DNA of 64,000 nucleotides from Stieleria magnilauensis (GTDB lineage: Bacteria > Planctomycetota > Planctomycetia > Pirellulales > Pirellulaceae): positions 1,710,394-1,774,393 of the forward strand of contig CP036432.1 in the NCBI GenBank assembly GCA_007753675.1. The letters are read 5' to 3'. Position numbers and translations under genes: made by a program. The notes below the pieces were generated by a model, which saw only the letters and a list, made by a program, of their open reading frames with translations, did no database searches and was not told where the DNA came from. Below, piece after piece: positions 1 through 9,150 of this stretch (position 1 is the stretch's first letter; the number at the start of each line of letters is the position of its first letter).

Positions 1-1274
1 TGGATCAAATGGCCGCGGAAGGGATGCGATTCACGGACCACTACGCCGGCCACACGGTATGCCGTCCGTCGCGTTTGGTGCTTTGGACAGGTCAACATGT
101 CGGCCACACGGGGCTGACCGGCAATCGTCCGTTCTCATTGACCGGTAAAGAACAAACGGTCGCAAAATTGCTGCAACAAGCCGGATACGCAACCGGGGGC
201 GTCGGCAAATGGGCACTGGGTAACGTCAACGAGCCGGCGGAGATCGATAACGAAGGCCACCCCAATCGAAACGGATTCGATTATTGGTACGGCTACATGA
301 ACCAAAGCAACGCGCACAACTACTATCCGCCGTTTCTGTGGGAAAACGATCGGCAAGACTTTTTGCCCGGAAACGTTCTGATGGACGCCCCGGGCGCCCG
401 CGGACGCGTCTCGAAAAAGAAAGAAACGTATTCGCACGACAAGTTGACCGACGCGGCGCTGGACTTCATCCAACGTAATTATCGCAGCCCTTTCCTGTTG
501 CACATCCACTGGACCATTCCGCACGCGAACAACGAAGGCGGTCGCGTGTTGAAGGACGGCATGGAAGTCCCCGACTACGGCGTTTACGCGGACCGCCAGT
601 GGCCGAACCCGGAAAAAGGGTTTGCTGCGATGATCACCCGCATGGACGCCGATGTCGGTCGCCTGTTCAAGTTGTTGACGGATCTTTCGATCGACGACAA
701 CACGCTCGTGATCTTCACGTCCGATAATGGCCCCCACCGAGAAGGCAATCACGATCACGAGTTCTTCGATTCCAACGGCCCGCTGAAAGGTTACAAACGG
801 TCGATGCACGACGGCGGGATCCGCGTCCCGATGATCGCCCGCTGGCCCGGCAAGGTCGCTGCCGGAACTCAATCCGATTTGCCGTCGGCGTTTTGGGATT
901 TTCTACCCACCGCGTGTGAGCTGGCGGGAATCGAAGCGCCCGATGGCATCGATGGCATCGATGGCATCGATGGCATCGATGGCATTTCGTATTTGCCGAC
1001 GTTGATCGGTGAGACCGATTCCCAGCAGAAACACGACTACCTGTATTGGGCCAGCCAAGAGGGCGAAACGTCGATCGGTATCCGCTGCGGCCCCTGGAAA
1101 TTGGTGCGTTACCGAAAGGATCGAGCCGGCAATGCGGATTGGCGATTGTATGACCTCCGCAGCGATCTCGGCGAAGTCAACGACATCGCTGCCGAGCACC
1201 CGGAGCAGGTCCAGGAGATCCTGTCGTTGGTCCAGCGCGATGGGTTGCCGCTGGAGACGAAAGCGAAACGTTGA
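1..1274 (+). CDS. Sulfatase, C-terminal part (5' end outside window)
   Basis: This is a type I (formylglycine-dependent) sulfatase of the alkaline phosphatase superfamily, which hydrolyses sulfate esters; planctomycetes carry many, often for sulfated algal polysaccharides. The reading frame is open to the left edge and reads into a DQMAAEGMRFTDHY stretch typical of the region just after the N-terminal metal-binding Asp residues, so the true start and signal peptide lie upstream. The CRPSR motif (Cys codon at 60-62) is the C-x-P-S-R modification site, and GKWALG is the second family signature. The FTSDNGPH motif near 720-735 supplies late metal ligands. An oddity is five tandem copies of a 9-bp unit at 942-986, giving a run of Asp-Gly-Ile. 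The exact substrate cannot be told from sequence. A hairpin follows the stop codon. Confidence 0.93.
   Translation, partial: DQMAAEGMRFTDHYAGHTVCRPSRLVLWTGQHVGHTGLTGNRPFSLTGKEQTVAKLLQQAGYATGGVGKWALGNVNEPAEIDNEGHPNRNGFDYWYGYMNQSNAHNYYPPFLWENDRQDFLPGNVLMDAPGARGRVSKKKETYSHDKLTDAALDFIQRNYRSPFLLHIHWTIPHANNEGGRVLKDGMEVPDYGVYADRQWPNPEKGFAAMITRMDADVGRLFKLLTDLSIDDNTLVIFTSDNGPHREGNHDHEFFDSNGPLKGYKRSMHDGGIRVPMIARWPGKVAAGTQSDLPSAFWDFLPTACELAGIEAPDGIDGIDGIDGIDGISYLPTLIGETDSQQKHDYLYWASQEGETSIGIRCGPWKLVRYRKDRAGNADWRLYDLRSDLGEVNDIAAEHPEQVQEILSLVQRDGLPLETKAKR
942..986 (+). repeat. Five tandem copies of a 9-bp unit inside the sulfatase gene
   Basis: Five head-to-tail copies of GATGGCATC (the last ending in T) encode Asp-Gly-Ile five times, immediately before the conserved ISYLPTL segment. 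The unit is a multiple of three, so gain or loss of copies keeps the frame. Confidence 0.95.
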
Positions 1275-1288
1275 TGCCGTCCGTACTT

Positions 1289-1312
1289 GTTCCCAGGCAA
1301 GCATCTGGGAAC
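1289..1312. terminator. Hairpin downstream of the sulfatase gene
   Basis: The arms GTTCCCAG (1289-1296) and CTGGGAAC (1305-1312) are a perfect 8-bp inverted repeat with an 8-nt loop, 14 bases after the sulfatase stop. There is no T-run, so it is a weak intrinsic terminator candidate. A related hairpin (GTTCCCA ... TGGGAAC) lies at 7023-7046, so it is also a dispersed element. Between here and 1501 I see only another dispersed motif, GTTAGCGG-AGGGCGCGAGCCCTCCGG, at 1372-1398. Confidence 0.5.
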
Positions 1313-1501
1313 ACACGGTGATGGAAGCTCCCGGCCAATGCCACGAACGTTGGCGTCAAACGGGGGCTTTTGTTAGCGGCAGGGCGCGAGCCCTCCGGCC
1401 GCGCCATCGGCTTGTGGCTCCGCCAATCGAGCGCGCCACTTGAGCGTGCCGGCGGAGCCGGCGAGGGTGGCAAGCAGGATGCTTACCCCACGTCTCGCTT
1501 G

Positions 1502-2773
1502 TTACTTCGTTTCCAGCCGATTGATAAACTTGCCGGGGAAGTCCGATTCGCGAATCACCGTCAGCTTCTTTTTCTCGGGCTCGAAAATCACATATCTCGC
1601 CCGCGTCGGTGCGAGCAGGCTGATCGACATTTCGTCGTGCTCGCGAAGCACCACGGCCAGCTCCTCCGCAGACACACTGCGAAACGGATGATGCGACATC
1701 GCCGTTTCCAATTCATTCCAGCTCCGTTTAGCGAGCGGATTGCGACTGATGTTGGGCGGTGGCCAAGTGATGTCGCGGTCCAGATAGGTCGGCTTGATCG
1801 CCAACACCACGTACGAATTCTCCCGGCGAGACGAAAACCACCTCAAGATCTCGTCATGATCCTCCTTGTTGATTTCCAGCACCGCGGGGATTCCCCACGT
1901 CGTGTCCACCAGCGGATTTAGAATCGAACGCATCGGACGCCCGACGATGTACGGTGCCAACGAGTCACACCAATCCCGACGCGTTTCGCAGTGCTGTTCC
2001 AACACCAACAGTCGCACCAGATCGCTCGTATCGCTCAGCTCGAACCGCAGTCGCACGTCAAACAGGTAACTCGGATTCAGCGACGAAACGAAGCGTGCGT
2101 ACTTCGATACCCAGGCATCATCGACGGCCAACGACTCGTCCCAGCTCATCGGTTCGGCCAAGCGTTCGAGTGTTTCCTGATAAACGCGTTGCACTCGTTT
2201 GTTTGCCCGATCCAAGACCGCTTTCCCAATGGCAGCGGGATCATCGGGATGCAGTTGCAGCAACGTCTTGTTTTCTTCGGCGTCCTCGATCATCTGAATC
2301 AGATCGTCCGGTTCGGGCACACCGACGCTGAAATGAAGCAGCCGGTACTGCCCGTCGCAGATCGCCGTGATCGCACGTGGCGGTAATGACCGGGCGACGT
2401 CTGCCGTCAAGTTGGCCGGCAATCCCGCCACGACACGCTGGGCGATGCAGCGATCCTTCAGGTCGGGGCGTTCGACGAACAGCTTCTGAAAGGACCGTCG
2501 AAAATTTGGGCCACACCAAACATCCGGTCCTCCGCCGAGACGACTTTTGTCGGCCTTGTCCAGCTTGGCCTTGGTCCATTGAAAAGGATCTTCGTCGGTG
2601 ATCAGAAACACGATCAGCTTGGATTCAATCTCGCTGGCCGAGAGCCCCGAAAATGGCTCTCGAAACACCAAGCCATCGACTTTGTCGGCATCGTCGACCA
2701 CTTCATCGGCGACGACCACCGAGACGCCGAGCAAGAACAAGCCGGCTGCCCAACGACAAATCGAATTCCACAT
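1502..2773 (-). CDS. Secreted hypothetical protein, 423 aa
   Basis: I do not recognise this protein. It begins with a clear signal peptide (a Trp/Arg-containing start, the hydrophobic stretch AAGLFLLGVSVVVA, then probable cleavage before DEVVDD), so it is exported. The rest is soluble and acidic, with no membrane segment. It has Cys pairs near residues 106-139 and around 240-245 and many Asp/Glu/Arg charges. The C-terminal part ends in a beta-rich segment (RYVIFEPEKKKLTVI). It is transcribed convergently with the sulfatase and lies alone, with the tRNA-Cys gene upstream on the same strand. The length and codon pattern are those of a real gene; opposite-strand frames here are fragments. Function unknown. 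Confidence 0.8.
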   Translation of the reverse strand: MWNSICRWAAGLFLLGVSVVVADEVVDDADKVDGLVFREPFSGLSASEIESKLIVFLITDEDPFQWTKAKLDKADKSRLGGGPDVWCGPNFRRSFQKLFVERPDLKDRCIAQRVVAGLPANLTADVARSLPPRAITAICDGQYRLLHFSVGVPEPDDLIQMIEDAEENKTLLQLHPDDPAAIGKAVLDRANKRVQRVYQETLERLAEPMSWDESLAVDDAWVSKYARFVSSLNPSYLFDVRLRFELSDTSDLVRLLVLEQHCETRRDWCDSLAPYIVGRPMRSILNPLVDTTWGIPAVLEINKEDHDEILRWFSSRRENSYVVLAIKPTYLDRDITWPPPNISRNPLAKRSWNELETAMSHHPFRSVSAEELAVVLREHDEMSISLLAPTRARYVIFEPEKKKLTVIRESDFPGKFINRLETK

Positions 2774-2873
2774 GCAAGCACTCCGCGAGAGGGGTAGTGC
2801 CTACCAATGTAGCAGCTCACACGGGGCCATTGAGCGATCTCGATCGGTGTCCAAGAACACACCTCTCAAAGAG

Positions 2874-2944
2874 AGGCGACTAGCAGATTCGAACTGCTGT
2901 AGACGGATTTGCAATCCGCTGCCTAACCACTCGGCCAAGTCGCC
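2874..2944 (-). tRNA. tRNA-Cys (anticodon GCA)
   Basis: The minus strand folds into a full cloverleaf of 71 nt. The acceptor stem is GGCGACT paired with AGTCGCC, with U73 as discriminator, as expected for tRNA-Cys. The anticodon arm is GGATT-GCA-AATCC with the anticodon GCA in the loop TTGCAAA, and the T arm is AGCAG-TTCGAAT-CTGCT. The D arm GCCGAGTGGTTAGGC is present. CCA is not encoded; the following bases are CTCT. It is placed about 100 bp upstream of the secreted hypothetical gene on the same strand and seems to be a single tRNA gene. Confidence 0.95.
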
Positions 2945-3427
2945 TTCAACTGATGGAAAGATTAAGAAAACTTTCCCGAACCGTCAAGAACGCCCAAAAC
3001 CGTCCAGTCTGCCTTTCGGGACTGACTCGGAGAATCGTTCTCGTCGTGAAGAGAGGTATCGGACGCTTCCCACGCTCTCTTGAGAGACATCGGGCGAATA
3101 AAAGAAGTTCGCCAGATTTGCGTCTTCTCTTTGCAACGCCCCCGTGTCGGTCGCGGCCCGGTCGCGGACGCTCCGATCCGGCAAAATTTTTTCCCGATTT
3201 TCTTGTCGGCGACCTTGGGATGGCGGGGTCATTTTGGTGAAGATCTCCGGTGCATTGTTGATGTTTCGCCAGAAATCGACCGCGATGGGTGCCGACGACG
3301 GTTTCCCTCACGCCGCACGGCCAGACCGCTACCATGCAGGTGCTTCAAGGATCTCAGATCCGACCGTAAGCTACCCCCCAAACACCACACGATTCCCAAA
3401 CGTCCCCTCCCTGCTCAATAGATCGCA
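2945..3427. other. Intergenic region without a supported gene
   Basis: This 483-bp gap separates the divergent tRNA-Cys and the epimerase-like gene, so it must carry their promoters. Open frames here are short and have no recognisable features. I see no strong repeat, hairpin or Shine-Dalgarno sequence. Confidence 0.5.
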
Positions 3428-4696
3428 ATGACCAAAAAGTGCACGACCCTCGGACTTGAACCCAGCTTCGGTTTCGGAGATCGAACCGGCCTCGCAACCC
3501 CCGGACACGTCGCCGCGATGAAACGTTGCGGAGAAGGAATCACGGCGATCTATCCCCAGCAATCGATTCGCGAGATGACGCGAACCAAGCGGACGCCCGA
3601 GGGTGTGATGGCCGACGCGATGCAAGCGGCCGAGGCGGCCGGATGGGACGGCCCGATCGGAGCCGATGCCGACCACTTGAAAGTCAATCAGGACGTCGAC
3701 ATCACCGCGGCAGCCGGGTTCACGTTCTTCACCATCGATCCCTCCGACGACGTCGACCAAAAAGCCGACGACTACGACGAAGCGACGCTCCGAGAAAAGT
3801 TTTCGTCCGCCCGCGACGCCGCCCCCTGGTTCGATTCGTACGTGGGCAAGTCGATCGAATTGCCCACCGGATCGACGATCCAACTGGACGAAGAAGCTTG
3901 CATGCGTGCGGCGGTCAAATACGGACCCGCGATCGCTCGCGCTCTCAAGCTGGGTGACTACATCCGACAAGTCAACGAGAAGGCCGGACAAGATTACGAA
4001 ATCGAACTCTCCGTCGACGAAACCGACCAGCCGACCACCCTGCCGGAGCACTACATCATCGCCGATCAATGCCTCCAGGGCGGCATGAAGCTGGTCAGCT
4101 TGGCGCCGCGATTCATCGGCGACTTTGAAAAAGGCGTCGATTTTAAAGGCGACTTGGCGGCGCTCGAAGCTTCATTGGCCGATCACGCGGCGGTGGCGAA
4201 TCTGCTGGGCCCTTACAAACTGAGCCTGCACTCCGGTAGCGACAAGGTGTCGATGTACGCCGCGTTGGCTCGCACCACCGCCGGAAAATTCCACGTCAAA
4301 ACCGCCGGCACCAGCTACCTGGAAGCACTCCGCGTTGTCGCCCGCCACGATCCCGCTGCCTTCCGCGGTATCATCGATTTTTCACGCGATCGATACGAAA
4401 CCGACAAAGCGACCTACCATGTCTCGGCAACACTCGCCGACGCCCCGACGACCGATCAAGCCGACGACCAAACGCTGGAAAGCGAATACCTGGAAATGTG
4501 GGCGGACGTCCCCGAAGGAAAAGGGTTCACCAAACCTGGACGCCAGATCCTGCACTGCACCTTCGGCTCCGTCCTGACCGACGCCAAGTGGGGTGCCGTC
4601 GTCCGCGATTGTCTCGTCGCGCACCCGGACACCTACTGCGACGTTCTCGACGATCACTTCGGACGGCACCTCGACGCCCTCCGCAGCGGAATGTAG
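3428..4696 (+). CDS. uxaE: Tagaturonate epimerase family protein (UxaE-like)
   Basis: This 422-residue soluble protein resembles the UxaE family, whose characterised members interconvert D-tagaturonate and D-fructuronate in galacturonate breakdown. Features consistent with the family are the N-terminal GLEPSFGFGDRTGLATPGH stretch, a conserved GADADHLK segment (possible metal ligands), and LGPYKLSLHSGSDKVSMY near residue 265, which looks like an active-site loop with a conserved His. The C-terminal part contains FRGIIDFSRDRYETDKATYHVSA. The length is normal for the family. The ATG at 3428 has no clear Shine-Dalgarno sequence, as is common in planctomycetes. No other uronate genes (uxaC, uxuA, kdgK) lie beside it, so pathway membership is inferred from the family alone. 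The assignment is from remembered similarity and needs a profile search. Confidence 0.68.
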   Translation: MTKKCTTLGLEPSFGFGDRTGLATPGHVAAMKRCGEGITAIYPQQSIREMTRTKRTPEGVMADAMQAAEAAGWDGPIGADADHLKVNQDVDITAAAGFTFFTIDPSDDVDQKADDYDEATLREKFSSARDAAPWFDSYVGKSIELPTGSTIQLDEEACMRAAVKYGPAIARALKLGDYIRQVNEKAGQDYEIELSVDETDQPTTLPEHYIIADQCLQGGMKLVSLAPRFIGDFEKGVDFKGDLAALEASLADHAAVANLLGPYKLSLHSGSDKVSMYAALARTTAGKFHVKTAGTSYLEALRVVARHDPAAFRGIIDFSRDRYETDKATYHVSATLADAPTTDQADDQTLESEYLEMWADVPEGKGFTKPGRQILHCTFGSVLTDAKWGAVVRDCLVAHPDTYCDVLDDHFGRHLDALRSGM

Positions 4697-5062
4697 GGCC
4701 CTGAGTAGGGGCAGTGCCCCCTGAACGATAGTGCGAACCGGCTGATGCCAATTGATGATCAGCCGTTTGGCGCGAGCTTACGGGCCCTGCGCTGGTCAAA
4801 ACCTTGTCGATTGAGCGGCAGGGCGCAAGCCCTCCGGTCCGTCTACGCATCTTCGACGCTACCACTGGACGGCTCCCCCGCCGTTCCGCTAACAAAACGC
4901 TTCACAGCGTCGCCCGTCGCGGTCGAGTGATTGCCTCGATCGAGGCCTGGGCGGTTTGGGGCAAGTCAGCTACATCGCTTGCCTGCGTCATGATATTCTG
5001 TGGACCGCCCCAGCCATTGACGGCTTTCCCACCGCAGCCTATCCTTCCGCGCCGATCCCCCA
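4697..5062. repeat. Intergenic region with dispersed repeats
   Basis: There is no supported gene in this gap. Positions 4733-4818 carry an 86-bp repeat found almost unchanged in inverted orientation at 22679-22763. It is followed by the motif CGGCAGGGCGCAAGCCCTCCGG (4815-4836), a dispersed element also seen at 1372-1398. A partly complementary tract with GTTCCGCTAACAAAACGC follows near 4880-4900, so the whole 4815-4900 tract can fold as an imperfect palindrome. Confidence 0.7.
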
Positions 5063-6520
5063 ATGAGCAACCCCTACGACGCTCCCAGCGAAGCATCGAA
5101 ATCCGACATTGTTGAACAGCCCCGGGTGAGCACCTGGGAACAAATGAAGACCACCGAGGACTGGTGGGCGATTTGGTGCGCGGGATTGATTTTGATCGTT
5201 GCCTTTGTCGCCGTCTGGATTTCCGTCCCGGCAAACTTCTTCACCGCGATTGACCAAGGTGAATCGGTTTCGATCTCCAGTCCGCTGAAAAGTTGGTTGG
5301 CCAAGCCGGGGAAATGGACGCAAAACCCGGTCGACGCGTTCTACGTCGCCGGTGACGAAGGCAACAGTGCGACGATGACCTACCGGGGCGTGTTGGGTGC
5401 GTTTGTCATCATCGGCGTGTTGTTCACCGTGGCGATGACGATTCGAAAGAAGAACGCGATCGGGTTCATCAAAGCCTTTCCCGTCGTCTTCCTGTTGGCG
5501 ACCGTCGCGTATGTCCTGGCCGGGCAGAGTGTGATCAAGGCGTACAATCTGGAATACGCGCTGTGGGCCTTGCTGGTGGGTCTGGTGATCAGTAACACCA
5601 TCGGGACCCCGCACCGATGGCGGCCGGCGATCATGACCGAGTTTTTCATCAAAACCGGGTTGGTCCTGCTGGGTGCCGAAGTCTTGATGAGTCGCTTGAT
5701 GGCGCTCGGGATCCCCGGAATCGGCGTGGCCTGGGTGGTGACACCGATCGTTTTGATCAGCACGTTCGTGTTCGGACAAAAGGTCTTAAAAATCCCGTCC
5801 AAGTCGTTGAACATGGTGATCAGTGCCGACATGTCGGTCTGCGGCGTTTCCGCGGCGATCGCGACCGCCGCGTCCTGCAAAGCGAAGAAAGAAGAACTCT
5901 CACTGGCGATCGGCCTGTCGCTTTCTTTCACCGTCGTGATGATGATTTTGCTGCCGTTGGCGATCAAGGCGATGGGGTTGCCCGACGACGTCGGCGGGGC
6001 GTGGCTGGGCGGAACGATCGACGCAACCGGTGCCGTCGCGGTCGCCGGAGCGACCCTCGGTGAAGAAGCCCTGGAAGTCGCGGCGACGGTCAAGATGATC
6101 CAAAACATCTTGATCGGGGTGACCGCGTTTTGCGTCGCCGCGTACTGGGTCGCCTACGTCGAAAAAGACAGCGACGCGGCCAAACCCGGCATCGGCGAGA
6201 TTTGGTACCGATTCCCCAAATTTGTGCTCGGCTTCATCGGAGCGTCGATCCTGTTTTCGATCCTGCACGCCAACCTGGCCGGCGGAAACCTGATGATCGA
6301 AGCGATGATCGGTGGTTCGACGAAGACGCTCCGCGGTTGGTTCTTTTGCCTGGCGTTTGTCTGCATCGGCTTGGAAACCAATTTCAAACAATTGCTGCCC
6401 TACTTTCGTGGCGGCAAGCCGATGATTTTGTACGTCTGCGGCCAGTCGTTGAACCTGCTGCTGACGCTGATCATGGCCTACCTGATGTTCGGCGTGCTAT
6501 TCGCGGAGTCAGGCCAATGA
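5063..6520 (+). CDS. Putative sulfate exporter family transporter (YeiH/UPF0324)
   Basis: This 485-residue integral membrane protein belongs to the conserved YeiH family (Pfam Cons_hypoth698), annotated as putative sulfate exporters; direct biochemical proof of substrate is sparse. After a cytoplasmic N-terminus of about 35 residues with a planctomycete-style NPYDAPSE start, I count about ten to twelve hydrophobic helices. Family landmarks are [51 protein letters not shown] and [15 protein letters not shown]. The large insertion before the core (residues 50-110) is longer than in E. coli YeiH. The gene overlaps the next small gene by four bases (ATGA), so the two are co-transcribed and probably translationally coupled. 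Proximity to a sulfatase gene is suggestive but the two are 3.8 kb apart and not an operon. Confidence 0.85.
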   Translation: MSNPYDAPSEASKSDIVEQPRVSTWEQMKTTEDWWAIWCAGLILIVAFVAVWISVPANFFTAIDQGESVSISSPLKSWLAKPGKWTQNPVDAFYVAGDEGNSATMTYRGVLGAFVIIGVLFTVAMTIRKKNAIGFIKAFPVVFLLATVAYVLAGQSVIKAYNLEYALWALLVGLVISNTIGTPHRWRPAIMTEFFIKTGLVLLGAEVLMSRLMALGIPGIGVAWVVTPIVLISTFVFGQKVLKIPSKSLNMVISADMSVCGVSAAIATAASCKAKKEELSLAIGLSLSFTVVMMILLPLAIKAMGLPDDVGGAWLGGTIDATGAVAVAGATLGEEALEVAATVKMIQNILIGVTAFCVAAYWVAYVEKDSDAAKPGIGEIWYRFPKFVLGFIGASILFSILHANLAGGNLMIEAMIGGSTKTLRGWFFCLAFVCIGLETNFKQLLPYFRGGKPMILYVCGQSLNLLLTLIMAYLMFGVLFAESGQ

Positions 6521-6711
6521 GTCATCGACGCATTCGGTTCTTAGCCGTGATCCTGGCCATGCTCGTCGTCTGGGGCGTCGTCTTGCCCCAGCTGGCGACG
6601 ACACGAACCGTGCGCGAACGGACGCAGTGGTTGGAACAACACCAAATCGACCCGGCGGCGATGTACTACACCGAACTTCCGCTGATGGACCGCATTCTCG
6701 CCGACGAGTGA
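6517..6711 (+). CDS. Small single-pass membrane protein, 64 aa, coupled to the transporter
   Basis: The ATG at 6517 overlaps the stop of the YeiH-type transporter gene (ATGA). The 64-residue product starts MSHRRIRF, has one hydrophobic helix of about 20 residues ([19 protein letters not shown]), and a charged tail ([20 protein letters not shown]) ending in [10 protein letters not shown]. The arginine-rich start predicts the N-terminus inside and the tail outside. I do not recognise the family. The overlap, matched strand and hydrophobicity argue for a real small subunit or accessory protein of the transporter rather than a chance frame. A longer frame reading through from 6130 is an out-of-frame shadow of the transporter gene and was not used as the start. 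Confidence 0.7.
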   Translation: MSHRRIRFLAVILAMLVVWGVVLPQLATTRTVRERTQWLEQHQIDPAAMYYTELPLMDRILADE

Positions 6712-6921
6712 TCGGAGCACCGCACGCCGATCACGACGCACCCCGACAGGCTTAGCCAAGCTGTGCCTGGACTGCGTGGAATCAGTCGCTGAGGCGAATT
6801 CATGTCGATGCGGAACCCCTTCCGCAGCGCTTGCCCAAAGGGCATCCACAACATAGCCTGGGGTCAGGGAACGAGCGCAGCGGAGTGACCGCCACCCCAG
6901 GAAAGGAAGCCCGAACCCTCG

Positions 6922-6978
6922 CCCTCCCGCTTTCGATCGGCCGGCGGCGAAGCCGCCGGCCGATCGAAAGCGGGAGGG
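6922..6978. terminator. Perfect 27-bp inverted repeat with 3-nt loop between convergent genes
   Basis: The arms at 6922-6948 and 6952-6978 are exactly complementary over 27 bases (the left arm starts CCCTCCCGCTTTCGATCGG, the loop is GAA). It lies between the transporter operon reading right and acs reading left, which suits a bidirectional transcription stop, although T-runs are absent. The length and perfection exceed a usual terminator, so a mobile palindromic repeat is an alternative. The rest of 6712-7067 holds two dispersed motifs: CGGCATGCACAGCATGCCCT (6997-7016, also inverted at about 26371-26390) and a GTTCCCA/TGGGAAC hairpin (7023-7046). Confidence 0.6.
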
Positions 6979-7067
6979 TATTCGGTACGTCGACGGCATG
7001 CACAGCATGCCCTACGAAACTTGTTCCCAGGCCACCGCGTGGGAACGGGTTGATGCACCGCACGCCG

Positions 7068-9023
7068 CTACTCTTCTTCGCGGAGCTGGGCCAGGACGGT
7101 GAAGTCTTCCAGCGTGCTGGTGTCACCGGCGGCTTCGCGCCCGGCAGCGATGTCGCGGAGTAGACGTCGCATGATCTTGCCGCTCCGCGTCTTGGGAACC
7201 GACGCGGCGAAGCGAATGTCGTCCGGCTGGGCGAGTGCACCGATCTGCTTCCGCACGTGGTTCCGCAACTCCTGACGAAGCTCCTCACCGGGGTTCGGGT
7301 CCGTCACGGTGACGAAGGCCGCGATCGCTTCGCCTTTGAGTTCATCGGGGCGGCCGACGACGGCGGCTTCGGCGACCGAAGGGTGACTGACCAGGGCGCT
7401 TTCGACTTCGATCGTGCTCAACCGGTGGCCCGAGACGTTGATCACGTCGTCGATGCGGCCCATGATCCAGTAGTAGCCGTCCTTGTCGCGGCGGGCGTTG
7501 TCGCCGGTCAGGTATTCTCCTTTGAACGTGGCCCAGTAAGTACTCACAAACCGTTCCTCATCCCCCCAAATGCCGCGCAACATTCCCGGCCAAGGTTGTT
7601 CGATACACAACTTGCCGCCGTGCTCCTCGTCGACCGATTGACCGTTTTCATCCAAGATCACCGGAACCACCCCTGGCAGCGGTTTGGTGCAGGATCCGGG
7701 CTTGGTCGCCGTGATCCCCGGCAACGGACTCATCATGATGCCGCCGGTTTCGGTTTGCCACCACGTGTCGACGATCGGACATTTTTCGCCACCAATCTTC
7801 TTGTGGTACCACATCCAAGCTTCGGGATTGATCCCTTCACCGACGGTCCCCAGCAATCGCAAACTGGACAGATCGTGTTTGTCGACGTGTTCATCTCCCC
7901 ATTTGATGAACGCTCGAATCGCCGTCGGCGCGGTGTACAAGATCGTGACCTTGTATTTTTCGATCAGCTCCCAAAAACGATCTTCCGCCGGATAGTTGGG
8001 AGCGCCTTCGTACATCAGGCAACTTGCGCCTGCGGCCAACGGTCCGTACACGATGTAACTGTGCCCGGTGATCCAGCCGCAATCCGCGGTGCACCAATAG
8101 ATGTCATCGTCGCGATGGTCAAACACCCACTGGAACGTCCGTTTTGCCCACAAGTTGTAGCCGGCCGTGGTGTGACGAATGCCCTTGGGTTTTCCGGTGC
8201 TGCCGGACGTGTACAGAATGAAGAGCGTCGCTTCGCTGTCCATCGGCTCGGCCGGCAGGTCACCGCTCTGCTTGTCCACGACATCGTGCCACCACACGTC
8301 TCGGCCTTCCCGCATCGCGACTTCGTTACCGACCCGCTTCAACACCAAACAGGTCTGCACCGACGGCGACTTTTCGAGTGCCTCATCCACGGTTTCTTTC
8401 AGCGGCAACACTTTGCCACGTCGATACAGCCCATCAGAGGTGATGACCATCTTGGCTTGGGCGTCGTGATTGCGATCGGCGATCGATTCGGCGCTGAATC
8501 CGGCGAAGATGACCGAGTGGATGGCGCCGATTCGGGCACATGCCAACATCGCGATCGCCAGCTCAGGCGTCATCGGCATGTAAATGCTGATGATGTCGCC
8601 CGACTGAATCCCCAGTTCACGAAGTGCCGCTGCACATTTGCAAACCTCAGTCTTCAGTTCGTTGTACGTCAGCGTGCGGGTGTCGCCCGGTTCGCCTTCC
8701 CAAATGATGGCCGGTCGATCCCCCAATCCGAGTTCGATGTTGCGATCGAGACAGTTGTAACTGGCGTTGGTTTTTCCGTTGATGAACCATTCGGCATGCG
8801 GCGAATCCCACTTGCAGGTCTCGTCGAACGGTTCGAACCAGTGCAGGTGTTCCAGGGCTTCTTGACGCCAAAAACCGTCGCGATCGTCGCGCGCCCGCGC
8901 ATAGAGTTCGTCATATTGTTCCGTCGTGCGAATCACCGCTTTTTGAGTGAATTCAGCAGGCGGGGGGAAGAGACGGCTTTCGTCGAGAACGTGGTCGATC
9001 TGGCCAGAAGAAGATTCAGACAT
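7068..9023 (-). CDS. acs: Acetyl-CoA synthetase (AMP-forming)
   Basis: This 651-residue cytoplasmic enzyme activates acetate with ATP and CoA to acetyl-CoA through an acetyl-adenylate. The whole ANL-family motif set is present: the phosphate-binding loop [11 protein letters not shown] near residue 282, [10 protein letters not shown] near 415 (acetyl-pocket Trp), the hinge region [14 protein letters not shown] near 520, and the C-terminal [13 protein letters not shown] near 615, whose Lys is the catalytic residue that Pat-type acetylation silences. The length matches bacterial Acs. The start at 9023 has no Shine-Dalgarno motif but the N-terminal [14 protein letters not shown] aligns with the family. 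It is divergent from rsgA with only 127 bp between, so that gap holds both promoters. A long open frame on the opposite strand is a GC-driven shadow. Confidence 0.97.
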   Translation of the reverse strand: MSESSSGQIDHVLDESRLFPPPAEFTQKAVIRTTEQYDELYARARDDRDGFWRQEALEHLHWFEPFDETCKWDSPHAEWFINGKTNASYNCLDRNIELGLGDRPAIIWEGEPGDTRTLTYNELKTEVCKCAAALRELGIQSGDIISIYMPMTPELAIAMLACARIGAIHSVIFAGFSAESIADRNHDAQAKMVITSDGLYRRGKVLPLKETVDEALEKSPSVQTCLVLKRVGNEVAMREGRDVWWHDVVDKQSGDLPAEPMDSEATLFILYTSGSTGKPKGIRHTTAGYNLWAKRTFQWVFDHRDDDIYWCTADCGWITGHSYIVYGPLAAGASCLMYEGAPNYPAEDRFWELIEKYKVTILYTAPTAIRAFIKWGDEHVDKHDLSSLRLLGTVGEGINPEAWMWYHKKIGGEKCPIVDTWWQTETGGIMMSPLPGITATKPGSCTKPLPGVVPVILDENGQSVDEEHGGKLCIEQPWPGMLRGIWGDEERFVSTYWATFKGEYLTGDNARRDKDGYYWIMGRIDDVINVSGHRLSTIEVESALVSHPSVAEAAVVGRPDELKGEAIAAFVTVTDPNPGEELRQELRNHVRKQIGALAQPDDIRFAASVPKTRSGKIMRRLLRDIAAGREAAGDTSTLEDFTVLAQLREEE

Positions 9024-9150
9024 CCAACGCGTATCCGAAAAAGGTAGGAAAGTGGAGAGACTGATAGTCTAACCAACGGAAAACCACACCACCACACGGC
9101 ATTGGAAGGGCGAACTGTGCTCGTTTGCCGCTCGCTGCTACACTTCACCC

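Noticed and set aside
5039..6391. Long minus-strand frames across the YeiH-type transporter (5039-5779, 5380-6108, 5900-6391)
   Set aside because: The transporter has clear family motifs and about ten helices. The antisense frames are Arg/Asp-rich shadows.
7257..9047. A 596-codon open frame on the plus strand across acs
   Set aside because: It is exactly antisense to the well-supported acetyl-CoA synthetase gene and its translation is Arg/Val/Asp-rich with no motif. High GC at third positions of acs explains the lack of stops.
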